A stretch of 64,000 nucleotides of DNA from Zizania palustris. Taxonomy: Eukaryota > Streptophyta > Magnoliopsida > Poales > Poaceae. A program made the position numbers and the translations under genes. The stretch covers positions 70,063,144 through 70,127,143 of the forward strand of contig JAAALK010000287.1 of NCBI GenBank assembly GCA_019279435.1, read 5' to 3'. Below are positions 63,886-64,000 of this stretch, piece by piece; position 1 is the stretch's first letter; every line of letters starts with the position of its first letter. The notes beneath the pieces are model-generated. The model did not search any database. It was not told where the DNA came from and was given only the letters and a program-made list of their open reading frames with translations.

Positions 63886-64000
63886 TTAATCCTCGAATAG
63901 CTCAGGATGCTGTGCCTTGAGTTCATCTTCTTTTTCCCATGTAGCTTCTTCTACCGGATGATTGCTCCACTGCACTTTGCAGAAGCGGATGACTCGACTC
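63886..64000 (-). CDS. pol: Chromo-1 pol C-terminal end (chromodomain-type tail), partial
   Basis: 37 codons readable from the window edge, ending ...VQWSNHPVEEATWEKEDELK, AQHPELFED and TAA at 63886. The WSxHPVEEATWE pattern is the chromodomain end of plant chromovirus (Tekay/Reina-type) integrase, which guides integration by binding histone marks. No stop or frameshift in the part visible. It is too short to have a start here; the rest of pol lies right of the window. Confidence 0.85.
   Translation of the reverse strand, partial: SRVIRFCKVQWSNHPVEEATWEKEDELKAQHPELFED

Overview
This window is a solid block of nested LTR retrotransposons. I see no host gene, tRNA or rRNA gene. A plant nuclear genome, most likely a grass, is suggested by Tat-type Gypsy elements with antisense extra ORFs, Sirevirus-like Copia elements primed by initiator tRNA-Met, a GC-rich chromovirus LTR about 3.3 kb long, and pervasive pseudogenisation of old copies. 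The species cannot be named from sequence alone. Element names used here are local labels.

The layout resolves into two branches inside one old Copia element, Copia-3 (minus strand; visible only at 32033-32460 and 32461-34082). Left branch: Copia-3 holds Tat-A (plus strand, ends at 32032), which holds Gyp-2 (minus, 5' LTR 27125-28561, gag 24255-27100, protease 2539-3233), which holds Gyp-1 (minus, complete, 3234-24249, target-site duplication ATATC), which holds Copia-1 (minus, complete, 5023-15840, duplication TCTTC). Gyp-2 also holds a Copia-type LTR (1-2538), itself split by a solo Gypsy LTR (835-2128). Right branch: Copia-3 holds Tat-B (minus, from 34083), which holds a solo Gypsy LTR (36457-37860), a solo Copia LTR (38823-41221) and Gyp-3 (minus, from 44404). 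Gyp-3 holds Copia-2 (plus, from 53224), which holds Chromo-1 (minus, from 60536 past the window end). Each branch is five insertions deep.

Copia-1 is the youngest and best preserved element. Its two 1976-bp LTRs show no difference where I compared them, and gag and pol are open except for one in-frame TAG just ahead of the protease motif. All other elements carry stops, frameshifts or interruptions.

The most unusual content is antisense coding capacity in the Gypsy elements. Tat-A and Tat-B both carry, antisense between pol and the 3' LTR, a spliced ORF resembling the plant mobile domain (aminotransferase-like) proteins. In both copies a 27-nt first exon is followed by a GT-AG intron, and Tat-B has a TATA box in front. 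Gyp-3 carries a different antisense gene of the 'putative gypsy-type transposon' kind, with its own TATA box and several introns, followed by a 116-bp tandem array. Other structures include CCGGTCAGACCGG-type palindromes in one solo LTR, a 55-bp minisatellite in the Gyp-1 LTRs that differs in copy number between its two ends, and a 12-residue repeat in the Gyp-2 gag linker.
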